Assembly (NCBI GenBank): GCA_042867185.1
Contig: JBHZQV010000003.1
Location: forward strand, 186,001-250,000
DNA from: Xylophilus sp042867185
Lineage (GTDB): Bacteria; Pseudomonadota; Gammaproteobacteria; Burkholderiales; Burkholderiaceae_C
Reading direction: 5' to 3'
Length of the DNA stretch: 64,000 nucleotides
The translations under genes and the position numbers were made by a program. Below the pieces are notes generated by a model. That model did no database searches, was not told the origin of the DNA, and saw only the letters and a program-made list of their open reading frames with translations. This document shows, piece by piece, positions 40,862 to 51,100 of this stretch. Positions within the stretch are counted from its first letter, which is position 1, and every line of letters begins with the position of its first letter.

Positions 40862-41692
40862 TCAGATGCGGGAAAAAACGACGTCCCAGACGCCGTGACC
40901 CAGGCGGATGCCCCGGTTCTCGAACTTGGTCAGCGGACGGTAGGCCGGCCGTGGCGCGAAGCCGGCCGCGGTGCTGTTGCGCAGCAGCGGCTCGGCGCTC
41001 AGCACTTCCAGCATCTGCTGGGCATAGGGCTCCCAGTCGGTGGCGCAGTGCAGGTAGCCGCCGGGGGCGATCCGGGCCGCCACCCGGGCCACCCAGGCCG
41101 GCTGGACCAGGCGGCGCTTGTTGTGGCGGGTCTTGTGCCAGGGGTCGGGAAAGAACAGGTGCAGGCCGGCCAGCACGTCGGGCGCCAGCATCTTGTCGAC
41201 CACCTCGACCGCGTCGTGCTGCACGATCCGGATGTTGGTCAGGCCCTGCTCGCCGATGCGTTTCAACAACGCACCCACGCCGGGCTCGTGCACCTCGCAG
41301 CACAGGAAGTTCTTCTCGGGCATCAGGGCCGCGATGTGGGCGGTGGCCTCGCCCATGCCGAAGCCGATCTCCAGCACCGTGGGCGCCTCCCGGCCGAAGG
41401 CCTCGGCCAGGTCCAGCGCCTCGGGGCGGTAGGGGAGGATGTAGGTGCTGCCGAAGACCTCGAACGCCTTGGCCTGGCCGGTGGTGGTGCGGCCGGCGCG
41501 GCGCACGAAGCTTTTGATCGGCTTGCGGAACGGGGCCGGGGCGGCGGCGTCGCCGGGTGCCGCGGATGCCGGCGACGCCCCGGGGAGCGCGGCCGGTTCG
41601 ACCGGCGGCGCCGACGGGCTCTGCGCCGGGGTCGTGGGGAGGGCGGACGGGGCGTCGGCGGGCGTTGCGGATGCGGAAAGTGGTGTGTTCAC
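40862..41692 (-). CDS. trmB: tRNA (guanine-N7-)-methyltransferase
   Basis: A 276-aa SAM-dependent enzyme for m7G46 in tRNA. SAM site VLEIGFGMGEATAHIA, CCEVHEPGVGALL, and the signature HLFFPDPWHKTRHNKRRLVQ. The first 55 residues are an Ala/Pro-rich tail not usual in the family; GTG 41692 overlaps the gluQ stop by 4 bp (GTGA), which supports that start. Confidence 0.93.
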   Translation of the reverse strand: MNTPLSASATPADAPSALPTTPAQSPSAPPVEPAALPGASPASAAPGDAAAPAPFRKPIKSFVRRAGRTTTGQAKAFEVFGSTYILPYRPEALDLAEAFGREAPTVLEIGFGMGEATAHIAALMPEKNFLCCEVHEPGVGALLKRIGEQGLTNIRIVQHDAVEVVDKMLAPDVLAGLHLFFPDPWHKTRHNKRRLVQPAWVARVAARIAPGGYLHCATDWEPYAQQMLEVLSAEPLLRNSTAAGFAPRPAYRPLTKFENRGIRLGHGVWDVVFSRI

Positions 41693-42750
41693 GCGTCGAT
41701 TTTAGGTGCGGCCCCGCGGGTGTCGCGCGGGTCGGCGCGGGACGCGCCGGTGTGCATCCCCCAACGCGCCTTCCACGCCGGCACCCAGCGCGCCAGCCGG
41801 TCGGCCACCGTGTCGTCCGGCTCCGCGGGCGGCAGGCCCAGCACGGCGGCGGCGGCCGAAAGCGCCTCGGCCGGCCGTGCCGCGTCGAACGCCCGGGCGC
41901 CGTTCTGCTTCGACAGCTTCTCGCCGCCAGCGGCCAGCACCAGCGGCGTGTGCAGGTAGCGCGGGGCGGGCAGGCCCAGCGCGCGCTGCAGCAGAAGCTG
42001 CCGGGGCGTGTTGTCGAGCAGGTCGGCGCCCCGCACGATGTCGGTGATGCCGTGGGCCGCGTCGTCGACCACCACCGCGAGCTGGTAGGCGTAGAGGCCG
42101 TCGGCCCGCAGCAGGACGAAGTCGCCGACCGTATCCTCCACCGCCTGCGACTGCGGGCCCTGGGCGCGGTCGGTCCAGCACACCGGTGAGGCGGAAGCGC
42201 CGCACGGTCGCATTGCTACGGATTCGATAGCGGGTGGCCGGCGATCCGCGCCGGCTGCAGGCACTTCCGGCAGGGAAATGTCGGTCCGCAGGCGCCAAGC
42301 CCGTGCCGGCTTGCCGTGCAGCCCGGTGCGGCAGGTGCCCGGGTAGGGCAGGGCGGCGTTGCGGTGGCGCTGCACGCCGACGGTCGCCTGGGCCTCTTCG
42401 ATGTCGCGGCGGGAGCATCCGCAGGGGTAGGCGCCGCCGCGGTGCACCAGGTGGTCGAGCGCCCGTGCATACAGCGCGGTGCGGGCCGATTGCCACACCG
42501 GCGGCGCATCGGGCACCAGCGCGCAGGCCGCCAGTTGCGCCAGGATCGTCCGGTCGGCGCCGGGAATGCAGCGGGGCGTGTCGACATCCTCGATCCGTAC
42601 CAGCCACCGGCCGCCGTGGGCCCGGGCGTCGAGCCAGCTGGCCAGCGCCGCGACCAGCGAGCCCGCATGCAGCGGCCCGGTGGGCGAGGGCGCGAAGCGG
42701 CCGACATAGCCCGCCGCTGCACCCACCGCCGTCTCGCGCTGCAGGATCAC
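41689..42750 (-). CDS. gluQ: glutamyl-Q tRNA(Asp) synthetase
   Basis: A 353-aa GluRS-like enzyme that puts glutamate on queuosine of tRNA(Asp). HIGH-type motif PSPTGPLHAGSL, IEDVDTPR, the zinc-site PCGCSRRDI and KLSKQNGA (KMSKS-like) are present. Usual length is about 300: an extra block (VPAAGADRRPPAIESVAMRP) is encoded by a dispersed repeat inserted in frame at 42205-42266. Start is GTG 42750, overlapping the stop of the oxidoreductase gene. Confidence 0.9.
   Translation of the reverse strand: MILQRETAVGAAAGYVGRFAPSPTGPLHAGSLVAALASWLDARAHGGRWLVRIEDVDTPRCIPGADRTILAQLAACALVPDAPPVWQSARTALYARALDHLVHRGGAYPCGCSRRDIEEAQATVGVQRHRNAALPYPGTCRTGLHGKPARAWRLRTDISLPEVPAAGADRRPPAIESVAMRPCGASASPVCWTDRAQGPQSQAVEDTVGDFVLLRADGLYAYQLAVVVDDAAHGITDIVRGADLLDNTPRQLLLQRALGLPAPRYLHTPLVLAAGGEKLSKQNGARAFDAARPAEALSAAAAVLGLPPAEPDDTVADRLARWVPAWKARWGMHTGASRADPRDTRGAAPKIDA
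42205..42266 (+). repeat. dispersed repeat, family 1, copy B (inside gluQ)
   Basis: ATTGCTACGGATTCGATAGC, then GGGTGGCCGGCGATCCGCGC and CGGCTGCAGGCACTTCC. Nearly the same as copy C on the other strand at 47212-47280. It is read through in frame by gluQ (minus strand). Confidence 0.65.
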
Positions 42751-43886
42751 GCCAGCGCGAGCCCCATCTCCAGGCCCGAGACGAAGGCGTCCTCGACCCG
42801 GTGGCCCAGGCACCAGTCGCCGCAGATGCCCACGCCGGCCCGGGGATCCCACAGGTGGGAGCGGCCGAGCGGCTTGACCGTCTTGGCGTCGGTCCAGCGC
42901 CGCACCTCCGTGTGCGAAGGCTCGGCGCGGATGCCGGTCACTTCCGAGAACGCGCGCAGCAGCTTGGCGCGGACCCGGTCGGGCTCGTCGTCCAGGTGCT
43001 CGCGCGACCAGGCTTCGCTGGCCTGCACCGTCCAGCGCTCGACGCCGCCCCGGCCGGGCTTGGACGATTCGCGGGCCAGCCAGACGATGCGGTGGTGGGT
43101 GCTGCGGGCCGCGTTCCACTGCGGCCCCAGGGTGACGAAGCCGGGCTGCGAGGCCTGCGGAAACGCCAGCATCAGGGTCCAGCAGGGGGCGACCTCGCAG
43201 GCCTCGACCGCCGGGGCCAGGTCGTTGTCGCGGGCGCCGCGCAGCAGCACCGCCGCCTGCGCGGCCGGCACCGCCAGCACCACCGCGTCGAAGCCGGCGA
43301 AGACGCGGGAGGCGCCGTCGGCGGTCGAGGTCTTCAGTTGCCAGCGGGTGCCGTCGAGGGTGTCGCGGGCGAAGCCTTCGACCGTCGTGCCCGCCTGCAG
43401 CCGGCCGGCGGCCGCCAGCGGCGCCGCCCAGTGGCGCGGCAGCGCGTCCATGCCCGGGGCGGGCACCCAGTGCGCATCGCGCGGCGGCAGGCCGGCGGCG
43501 GCCACGCGGCCCTGCGTGTCCAGCACCCGGACGGTGTTGGCGCTCCAGCGGCGGCACAGCTCGGGCGCGGTGCGCTCCAGCGCCAGGGCGAAGCGCGGAT
43601 CGCGCACGGTGAAATACTGGGCGCCGCTGTCGAAGCCGCCGAAGGGCGAGGCCTCGGTCGCCATCCGTCCGCCGGGCTGTGCGCCGCGGTCGAACACCGT
43701 CACCGCATGGCCGGCCTGCGCCAGGGTGCGGGCGCAGGCGATGCCCGCCAGGCCGGCGCCGACGACGGCCACCGTGCGGCGGGACACGGCGGGCGCGTCG
43801 TCGGCCGAAGGGTCCGCCGACCGGGCGGAGCGCGCGGCGGTGCGAGAGGCCAGGGTGCGGGCGGGGGGCGCGGGAAGGGGCGGCAT
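42747..43886 (-). CDS. FAD-dependent oxidoreductase (renalase/amine-oxidase type)
   Basis: A 379-aa flavoprotein. The dinucleotide fold TVAVVGAGLAGIACARTLAQ and FDRGAQPGGRMATE define the FAD/NAD(P)-binding family; DSGAQYFTVRDPRF and the C-terminal GICGDWCLGHRVEDAFVSG fit the renalase-like group. Substrate unknown. Start at ATG 43886 with CAGGAG upstream; about 35 Ala/Pro-rich residues precede the fold. Overlaps gluQ start (GTGA). Confidence 0.82.
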   Translation of the reverse strand: MPPLPAPPARTLASRTAARSARSADPSADDAPAVSRRTVAVVGAGLAGIACARTLAQAGHAVTVFDRGAQPGGRMATEASPFGGFDSGAQYFTVRDPRFALALERTAPELCRRWSANTVRVLDTQGRVAAAGLPPRDAHWVPAPGMDALPRHWAAPLAAAGRLQAGTTVEGFARDTLDGTRWQLKTSTADGASRVFAGFDAVVLAVPAAQAAVLLRGARDNDLAPAVEACEVAPCWTLMLAFPQASQPGFVTLGPQWNAARSTHHRIVWLARESSKPGRGGVERWTVQASEAWSREHLDDEPDRVRAKLLRAFSEVTGIRAEPSHTEVRRWTDAKTVKPLGRSHLWDPRAGVGICGDWCLGHRVEDAFVSGLEMGLALA

Positions 43887-43970
43887 GGAGTCTCCTGGAA
43901 AGGGTGCGGGTCGGGCGAGGCCGTCGGCGCGGTCGCCACCCATGATGCCAGTACGCCGGGGCCGGCTTTC

Positions 43971-44990
43971 TCAGGCCGATCCCGGTGGGGCCACGGCGAG
44001 CGACGGCGCGGCGGATACGGGGGCGGATGCGGTGGGCACGGCGGCGGCGGGCGATGCGGGCCCGCGGCCTTCCAGCAGCGCCTGCCGGGTGCCGGGCCGG
44101 GCGAGCTGCTCCAGCCACCACTGCAGCGCCCGGCCGTGCCGCTCGGCGGGGCCGCACCAGGCGTAGCCGACCCGGTACATCCGCGGCGGCTGCTGGATCT
44201 GCAGCACCACCAGCCGGCCGCGGGCGATGTCGGGCCGCACCAGCGGCTCGGGCATCGAGCCGACGCCCAGGCCGCGCACCAGCGCCTCCAGCTTGGTCTG
44301 CATCGAGGGCACGGTGAGCACGTCCTGCCCGTCGAGCACGCCCACCGTGAGCGTGCGGCCGGCCCGGGCCGAATCGGCCACCGCGATCACCCGGTGGCGC
44401 ATCAGCACCTCGGGCAGCAGCGGACCCGGGAGATGGGCCAGCGGATGGTGCGGCGCCACCACGTGGATGAAGTGGGTCGTGCCGAGCGGATGTACCTGCA
44501 CTCCGGCGGCCGACGCCGGGTCAACGCCGACGCCGAGCGACAGGTCGGCCTGGCCCGAGGTGAGCGACTGCAGCGTGCCCGAGAGGATCTCTTCGCGCAG
44601 CTTCAGGCGGGTGGGCGGCTCCAGCGCGTAGAAGGCCTCGACCAGCTCCATCAGCGTGGTGCGGTCGATCAGGCCGTCGGAGGCGATGGTGAGCTGCGGC
44701 TCCCAGCCGGTGGCCACCCGCTGGACCCGGTGCGCCATCGCGTCGATCTCGCCGAGCAGGCGGGTGCCTTCCCGCACCAGCTCGGCGCCGGCCTCGGTCA
44801 GCCGCGCCTGGCGCGAGCGGCGGTCGAAGAGCAGTACGTCGAGCGCGTCCTCGACCTGCCGCACCCGGTAGGTGAGGGCGCTGGGCACCATGCCCAGCAC
44901 GCGGGCCGCCGCGGCGAAGCTGCCTTCGGCGGCGACGTGCTGCAGCATCGCCAGTATGTCGGGGGTGAGCACATCGCGCGCGGTGGGCAT
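43971..44990 (-). CDS. LysR-family transcriptional regulator
   Basis: A 339-aa LTTR. Winged helix-turn-helix at about 10-70 (ILAMLQHVAAEGSFAAAARV, SALTYRVRQVEDALDVLLFD), then a two-lobed effector domain and a Pro/Ala tail. It is divergent from doxX-wrbA-pirin and probably controls them; quinone- or redox-type effectors are common for such sets, but this is inference. Confidence 0.9.
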   Translation of the reverse strand: MPTARDVLTPDILAMLQHVAAEGSFAAAARVLGMVPSALTYRVRQVEDALDVLLFDRRSRQARLTEAGAELVREGTRLLGEIDAMAHRVQRVATGWEPQLTIASDGLIDRTTLMELVEAFYALEPPTRLKLREEILSGTLQSLTSGQADLSLGVGVDPASAAGVQVHPLGTTHFIHVVAPHHPLAHLPGPLLPEVLMRHRVIAVADSARAGRTLTVGVLDGQDVLTVPSMQTKLEALVRGLGVGSMPEPLVRPDIARGRLVVLQIQQPPRMYRVGYAWCGPAERHGRALQWWLEQLARPGTRQALLEGRGPASPAAAVPTASAPVSAAPSLAVAPPGSA

Positions 44991-45158
44991 CGGCCAGCGG
45001 AGTTCAGTAAATTTGAATGATGAAGTCAATCGGAATGGTAACGGGCCGTGGCCCGCCCGCCTACAGTCGGCGCGGGTGGGCCGGCTGCAGGTTGCGCCTC
45101 CACCTGCACCCATGCCCGGCCCCGTGCCGCCTCCTTCCGCTTTTTGAAAGACCCTCCC
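44991..45158. promoter_or_regulatory. divergent lysR / doxX promoter region
   Basis: 168 bp. The AT-rich start contains TTCAGTAAATTTGAATGATG with a TTCA-N7-TGAA inverted pair and T-N11-A spacing, the kind of site bound by LysR regulators. Exact promoter elements not assigned. Confidence 0.4.
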
Positions 45159-45590
45159 ATGACGCCACCCGTCTCGACCACCATTTCCGGCGCGCAAAAC
45201 GGCCTCACCCTGGCCGGCCGGCTGATGCTGGCCTTCCTGTTCCTGCCCGCGGGCATCTCGAAGCTGGTGGGTTTCGCCGGCACCGTGGGCTACATCGCCT
45301 CGAAGGGCCTGCCCGCCCCGAGCGCGGCCGCCGTGGTGGCGCTGCTGGTGGAGATCGTGGGCAGCCTGGCGTTGATCGCCGGTTTCGGCACCCGCGTCGC
45401 GTCCATCGTGCTGGCGGTGTTCACCGTGGTGGCCGCCGTCTTCTTCCATAATTTCTGGGCGGCGCCGGAAGCGCAGCAGATGATGCAGCAGATCAACTTC
45501 AACAAGAACATCGCCATCGCCGGTGGTCTGCTGGTGCTGGCCGCCTTCGGTGCCGGCGCCTACAGCGTCGACGCCAAGCGCCGCCGCTGA
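45159..45590 (+). CDS. DoxX-family membrane protein
   Basis: A 143-aa protein with four membrane helices (LAGRLMLAFLFLPAGISKLV, VVALLVEIVGSLALIAGFGT, VLAVFTVVAAVFFHNFW, IAIAGGLLVLAAFGAGAYS). DoxX-type proteins take part in quinone and redox homeostasis at the membrane. First gene of a doxX-wrbA-pirin run, divergent from the LysR gene. Confidence 0.9.
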   Translation: MTPPVSTTISGAQNGLTLAGRLMLAFLFLPAGISKLVGFAGTVGYIASKGLPAPSAAAVVALLVEIVGSLALIAGFGTRVASIVLAVFTVVAAVFFHNFWAAPEAQQMMQQINFNKNIAIAGGLLVLAAFGAGAYSVDAKRRR

Positions 45591-45674
45591 TCGCGGCCCC
45601 GGCCTTGCCGGCACGGCGTCGTCGTCGTCGTGCGGCGTGCCGGTTTTCCGTTTCATTTCTACAGCGAGATCTCC

Positions 45675-46229
45675 ATGACCCAGACCGTCGTCGTCTTCCA
45701 TTCCGGCTACGGCCACACCCAGCGCCTGGCGCAATCGGTCGCCGACGGCGCACAGGCCGAGCTGATCGCGATCGACGCCGACGGCAACCTGCCCGAGGGC
45801 GCCTGGGACAGCCTGGCCGCGGCCGACGCGATCGTCTTCGGCACGCCGACCTACATGGGCGGCCCGAGCTGGCAGTTCAAGAAATTCGCCGACGCCACCT
45901 CCAAGCCCTGGTTCGGCCGCGCCTGGCAGGACAAGGTGTTCGGCGGCTTCACCAACAGCGCCAGCCTCAACGGCGACAAGCAGGGCACGCTGCAGTACCT
46001 GGTGACCCTGGCCTCGCAGCACGGCGGCGTCTGGGTCAGCCTGGGCCTGGCGGCCGCCAACGCCAAGGCGGCCGGCCGCAACGACCCGAACAACCTGGGC
46101 GGCTCCGTCGGCGCGCTGGCCCAGAGCCCGTCGGACGCGAGCGTCGCCGAGATGCTGCCGGGCGACCTGGAAACCGGCCGCCTCTATGGCGCCCGGGTGG
46201 CCGCCATCGCCGCGCGTTTCAAGGGCTGA
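45675..46229 (+). CDS. NAD(P)H-quinone reductase / flavodoxin family protein (WrbA-like)
   Basis: A 184-aa flavodoxin-fold protein. FMN phosphate loop HSGYGHTQRLAQ, then FGTPTYMGGPSWQFKKFAD and FTNSASLNGDKQGTL match WrbA-type NAD(P)H:quinone oxidoreductases. These reduce quinones by two electrons. Second gene of the LysR-linked set. Confidence 0.88.
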   Translation: MTQTVVVFHSGYGHTQRLAQSVADGAQAELIAIDADGNLPEGAWDSLAAADAIVFGTPTYMGGPSWQFKKFADATSKPWFGRAWQDKVFGGFTNSASLNGDKQGTLQYLVTLASQHGGVWVSLGLAAANAKAAGRNDPNNLGGSVGALAQSPSDASVAEMLPGDLETGRLYGARVAAIAARFKG

Positions 46230-46321
46230 TCCTCCCGGCCCGCCGGCAGGGTGCCGGCGCGCGCCTCCACCCGAAACGGCCCGCTATGCTGCGGGCTGCT
46301 TCTTTTCCGCGAGGCCGCGCC

Positions 46322-47206
46322 ATGCCACCCAGCACCATCCTGCATCCCCACGACCGCGACCTGGGCGGCGGCTTCGTCGTGCGGCGGCTGCTGCCGGCGG
46401 CCGAGCAGCGGGCGGTGGGGCCGTTCATCTTCTTCGACCACTTCGGCCCGTCGGAAGAAACGCCCGAGGTGCTGCACGACGTGCGGCCCCATCCGCACAT
46501 CGGGCTGGCCACGGTCACCTACCTGTTCGAGGGCGCGATCCACCACCGCGACAGCATCGGCTCCGACCAGGTCATCGCGCCCGGCGCGGTCAACTGGATG
46601 AGCGCCGGCCGCGGCATCGTCCACAGCGAGCGCCGTCCCGAGAGCCACCGCGACATCACCTACGCCAACCACGGGCTGCAGCTGTGGGTGGCCCTGCCGT
46701 TGGCCGACGAGGAGAGCGAGCCCTTCTTCCACCACACCGCCGCGGCCGACATCCCGGCGGTGGAGCCCGCACCCGGCGCCACGGTGCGGGTGCTGGTGGG
46801 CCGGGCCTTCGGTGCCGCATCGCCGGTGCCGGCGAAAGGGCGGGTGCTGTACCTGGATGTCGCGCTGGACGCCGGCGCCTGCCTGGACCTGCCGGTGCTG
46901 GCCGAGCAGGTCGGCATCTATACCGTCGATGCCGAGGTGCAGGTCGACGGCCAGGCGCTGCCGGCCCGCAGCATGGTGGTGCTGGCGCCGGGGCAGGGCG
47001 CGACGCTGTCGGCCGCCGCGCCGGTGCGGCTGGTGGTGGTCGGCGGCGATGCGCTCGACGTGCCGCGGCACTTGTGGTGGAACTTCGTCTCCAGCCGCAA
47101 GGAGCGGCTGGCCGAAGCGGCGGCCGACTGGGCGGCGCAGGCGATGGGCGCGGTGCCGGGCGACGACGAATGCATCCCGCTGCCCGACCGGCCGTTGCCG
47201 CGCTGA
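46322..47206 (+). CDS. pirin-family protein
   Basis: A 294-aa bicupin. The metal-binding motif is in HDVRPHPHIGLATVTYLFEG and IVHSERRPE; the C-terminal cupin has HLWWNFVSS. Bacterial pirins can have quercetinase activity or act as redox regulators. Start at ATG 46322 after GAGG; an upstream ATG at 46286 is less likely. Same direction as wrbA. Confidence 0.9.
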   Translation: MPPSTILHPHDRDLGGGFVVRRLLPAAEQRAVGPFIFFDHFGPSEETPEVLHDVRPHPHIGLATVTYLFEGAIHHRDSIGSDQVIAPGAVNWMSAGRGIVHSERRPESHRDITYANHGLQLWVALPLADEESEPFFHHTAAADIPAVEPAPGATVRVLVGRAFGAASPVPAKGRVLYLDVALDAGACLDLPVLAEQVGIYTVDAEVQVDGQALPARSMVVLAPGQGATLSAAAPVRLVVVGGDALDVPRHLWWNFVSSRKERLAEAAADWAAQAMGAVPGDDECIPLPDRPLPR

Positions 47207-47211
47207 CGACC

Positions 47212-47280
47212 GTTTTCGAACGGATAGTGCCTGCAGCCGGCGATCCGCGCCGGCCGCCTGCTATCGATTAGATAGCAAGC
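47212..47280 (-). repeat. dispersed repeat, family 1, copy C (gives the stop of the trhO paralogue)
   Basis: Minus strand: TTGCTATCTAATCGATAGCA, then GGCGGCCGGCGCGGATCGCC and GGCTGCAGGCACTATCC. Its TTGCTATCTAA codes for the last residues Leu-Ala-Ile and the stop of the gene at 47268-48020. Confidence 0.65.
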
Positions 47281-48020
47281 GGAGCCGGGCTCAGCGCCGG
47301 ATCTACCGCCCGCCGGGCGTCGAAGACGAAGCAGCCGCCCCGGTAGTGCGCGCCGCCGGTCTCCTCGAAGTACTTCAGGATGCCGCCTTCGAGCTGGTAG
47401 ACATGTTCGATGCCCTGCCCGCGCATCAGGATGGCCGCCTTTTCGCAGCGGATGCCGCCGGTGCAGAAACTCACCACCGTCTTGCCCTCCAGCGCCTGCC
47501 GGTTCGCGGCCAGGGCGGGCGGGAACTCGGTGAACTTGCCGATCCGCCAGTCGATGGCCCCCTCGAAGCTGCCGGCGTCCACCTCGAAAGCGTTGCGAGT
47601 GTCCAGCGTCACCACCGGGCGGCCGTCGTCGTCGTGGCCCGCATCCAGCCAGCGCCGCAGGGTGGCGGCATCGACCGAGGGCGCGCGGCCGTCGGCGGGG
47701 CGGATGGTGGGGTGGTCCATCCGGATGATCTCGGGCTTGACCTTCACCAGCATCTTGCGGAACGGCACCGTGTAGGACCAGCTCTCCTTGGGCGCCAGGC
47801 CGGCGAAACGGGGGTCCTCGCAGAGCTGCGCGACGAAGCCGCGCACCGCATCGGCCGGGCCGGCCAAAAACAGGTTGATGCCTTCTTCGGCCAGCAGGAG
47901 GGTGCCCTTCAGACCCAGGGCGAGGGCCCGCGCCTGCAGGGTGGGCCGCAGCGCGTCGGCGTCGGGCAGGGGAACGAAACGGTAGGCGGAAATGTTCAGG
48001 ACGGGGTGCACGGCCGCCAT
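47268..48020 (-). CDS. second TrhO/rhodanese-like sulfurtransferase paralogue
   Basis: A 250-aa protein with the same architecture start as TrhO (LKGTLLLAEEGINLFLAGPA) and a rhodanese domain with Cys in FCTGGIRCEKA, but without the C-terminal Cys-rich part of the 326-aa TrhO at 30862-31842. It may be a divergent tRNA hydroxylase or a sulfurtransferase. The last codons and stop come from a dispersed repeat, so the C-terminus may have been shortened. Confidence 0.85.
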   Translation of the reverse strand: MAAVHPVLNISAYRFVPLPDADALRPTLQARALALGLKGTLLLAEEGINLFLAGPADAVRGFVAQLCEDPRFAGLAPKESWSYTVPFRKMLVKVKPEIIRMDHPTIRPADGRAPSVDAATLRRWLDAGHDDDGRPVVTLDTRNAFEVDAGSFEGAIDWRIGKFTEFPPALAANRQALEGKTVVSFCTGGIRCEKAAILMRGQGIEHVYQLEGGILKYFEETGGAHYRGGCFVFDARRAVDPALSPAPLAI

Positions 48021-48130
48021 TCTAGGAAGGCGGGCGGGGCGGCGTGCGGCTGTGCGGCCGTCTCCCCCGGCGGCGGCGGGCGATGCCCGGGTGCGGCCGG
48101 CGCGGGCGGGGTGGTTTCCTACAATGGGGC

Positions 48131-51100
48131 ATGTTCGTCCATCTGCGCCTCCATACCGAATTCTCCGTCGTCGACGGCACCAACCGCATCGACGAAGTCG
48201 CCAAGGCCGCCGCCGGCGACAGCCAGCCCGCGCTGGCGATCACCGACCTGAGCAACCTCTTCGGCGCCATCAAGTTCTACAAGGAAGCCCGTGGCAAGGG
48301 CGTCAAGCCGATCATCGGCGCCGAGGTGTTCGTCGAAGGGCTGGGCGACGATCCGCTGGCCCTGTCGCGCGTCATCCTGCTGGTGCAGAACTGGCAGGGC
48401 TACCTGAGCCTGTCGGAGCTGCTGGCCCGTGCCTGGACCCGCAACCACGTCAAGAACCAGGCCGTCTGCAAGCTGGAGTGGCTGCGGGAGCTGAACGAGG
48501 GCCTGATCCTGCTGGCCGGCGCGCAGGCGGGGCCGGTGGGCCAGGCGCTGGGCAAGCACGACTTCACCCGCGCGGCCGACCACGCATTGCTGCTGGCGGG
48601 CATCTTCCCGCACCGCTTCTATCTGGAGATCCAGCGCGCCGGCCGGCCCGACGACGAGGCGCACGTGGTCGCCACGGTGCAGCTGGCCGCCCGGCTCAAT
48701 CTGCCGGTGGTGGCCACCCACCCGGTGCAGTTCGCCGAGGTGGACGATTTCGAGGCGCACGAGGCGCGGGTCTGCATCTCCGAAGGCGAGATCCTGGGCA
48801 ACCAGCGCCGGGTGCGCAGGTTCACCCGCGAGCAGTACTTCAAGACCACCGCCCAGATGGAGGCGCTGTTCGCCGACGTGCCGTCGGCCATCGCCAACAC
48901 GGTGGAGATCGCCAAGCGCTGCAACCTGGTGTTCGACCTGGGCAAGCCGCAGCTGCCCGATTTCCCCACGCCGGGCGGCATGCCGATCGGCGAGTATTTC
49001 CGCATCGCCTCGTTCGAGGGGCTGGAGCAGCGGCTGCAGCACCTGTACCCGCAGGTCGAGAAGCGCGAGGCGGTGAGGAAGCGCTACGAGGACCGGCTGG
49101 AGTTCGAGATCAACGTGATCCTGAAGATGGGCTTCCCGGGCTACTTCCTGATCGTGGGCGACTTCATCGGCTGGGCCAAGGAAAACGGTTGCCCGGTGGG
49201 GCCGGGCCGGGGCTCGGGCGCCGGATCGCTGGTCGCCTACGCGCTCAAGATCACCGACCTGGACCCGCTGGAGTTCAACCTGCTGTTCGAGCGCTTCCTG
49301 AACCCCGAGCGGGTCTCGATGCCCGACTTCGACATCGACTTCTGCCAGTCCAACCGCGACCGGGTGATCGACTATGTGAAGGCCAAGTATGGCAAGAACG
49401 CGGTGAGCCAGATCGCCACCTTCGGCACGCTCGCGGCCAAGGCCGCGATCCGCGACGTGGGCCGGGTGATGGACATGAGCTACACCTTCTGCGACGGCAT
49501 CTCGAAGCTGGTGCCGGGCAAGCCGGGCATGTCCTACACCCTGGCCTATCCGCCCGAGAACAAGAAGCCGGGCGACAAGAACAACTACGCATTGGAGCTG
49601 GAGCCGGTGCTCTACGAGCGGGTGCGCAAGGAGGAAGAGGTCCGCACCCTGATCGAGATGGCGCAGAAGCTCGAGGGCCTGACCCGCAACATCGGCATGC
49701 ACGCCGGCGGCGTGCTGATCGCGCCCGGCAAGCTGACCGATTTCTGCCCGCTGTACCAGCAGCCCGGCAGCGAATCGGCGGTGAGCCAGTACGACAAGGA
49801 CGACGTCGAGGCGATCGGCCTGGTGAAGTTCGACTTCCTGGGCCTGGCGACGCTGACGATCCTGGAGATCGCCAAGGAATTCATCGTCCAGCGGCACAAG
49901 GGGCAGGAGCACTTCGCCTACGAGAACATCGCGCTGGACGATGCCCGCACCTACAAGCTGTTCGCCGACGGCAAGACCGAGTCGGTGTTCCAGTTCGAAT
50001 CGCGCGGCATGCAGGGCATGCTGAAAGACGCCAGGCCCACCCGGCTGGAAGACCTGATCGCGCTCAACGCGCTGTACCGGCCGGGCCCGATGGACCTGAT
50101 CCCCAGCTTCGTCGCCCGCAAGCACGGCAAGGAAGAGGTGGAGTACCCGCATCCGCTGGTCGCCGAGATGCTGTCGGAGACCTACGGCATCATGGTCTAC
50201 CAGGAGCAGGTGATGCAGACCGCGCAGATCCTGGGCGGCTACTCGCTGGGCGGCGCCGACCTGCTGCGCCGCGCGATGGGCAAGAAGAAGCTCGAGGAGA
50301 TGGCCGAGCACCGGCAGATCTTCCGCGACGGCGCCGCCAAGAACGGCCTGAGCACCGACAAGGCCGACGAGGTCTTCGACCTGATGGAGAAGTTCGCGGG
50401 CTACGGCTTCAACAAGTCGCACGCCGCCGCCTACTCGCTCCTGGCCTACCACACCGGCTGGCTGAAGGTGCACTACACCGCCGAGTTCTTCTGCGCCAAC
50501 ATGACGGTGGAAATGGACGACACCGACAAGCTGAAGGTGTTGTACGAGGACGCGAAGAAGAATTTCGGCCTGGATTTCGAGCCGCCGGACGTCAACCGCG
50601 GCCGCTACCGCTTCGAGCCGGTCACCGACAAGGTGATCCGCTACGGCCTGGGCGCGGTGAAGGGCTCGGGCCAGCAGGCGATCGAGGCGATCGTCGCGGC
50701 GCGCGAGAAGGGCGGGCCGTTCACCAGCCTGTTCGATTTCTGCTGCCGCATCGACCGCAAGGCGGTCAACAAGCGGGCGGTCGAGGCGCTGATCAAGGCC
50801 GGTGCCTTCGACGCGATCCAGCTCAACCGGGCGGCGATGGTCGCCTCGATCGACCGGGCCTTCGAGTTCGCCGGCACCTGCGAGGCCAACGCCAACCAGG
50901 GCGGCCTGTTCGACATGATGGGCGAGGACACCCACGGATCGAGCACCCGGGAGCCCGAACTGGTCGAGACCACGCCCTGGGGCGTGAAGGAGCGCTTGAC
51001 GCTGGAGAAGACCGCCATCGGCTTCTACATCTCGGGCCACCTGTTCGACGAGGTGTCGCGCGAGGTGCGGCAGTTCGTGCGCCGCCGGATCGACGAGCTG

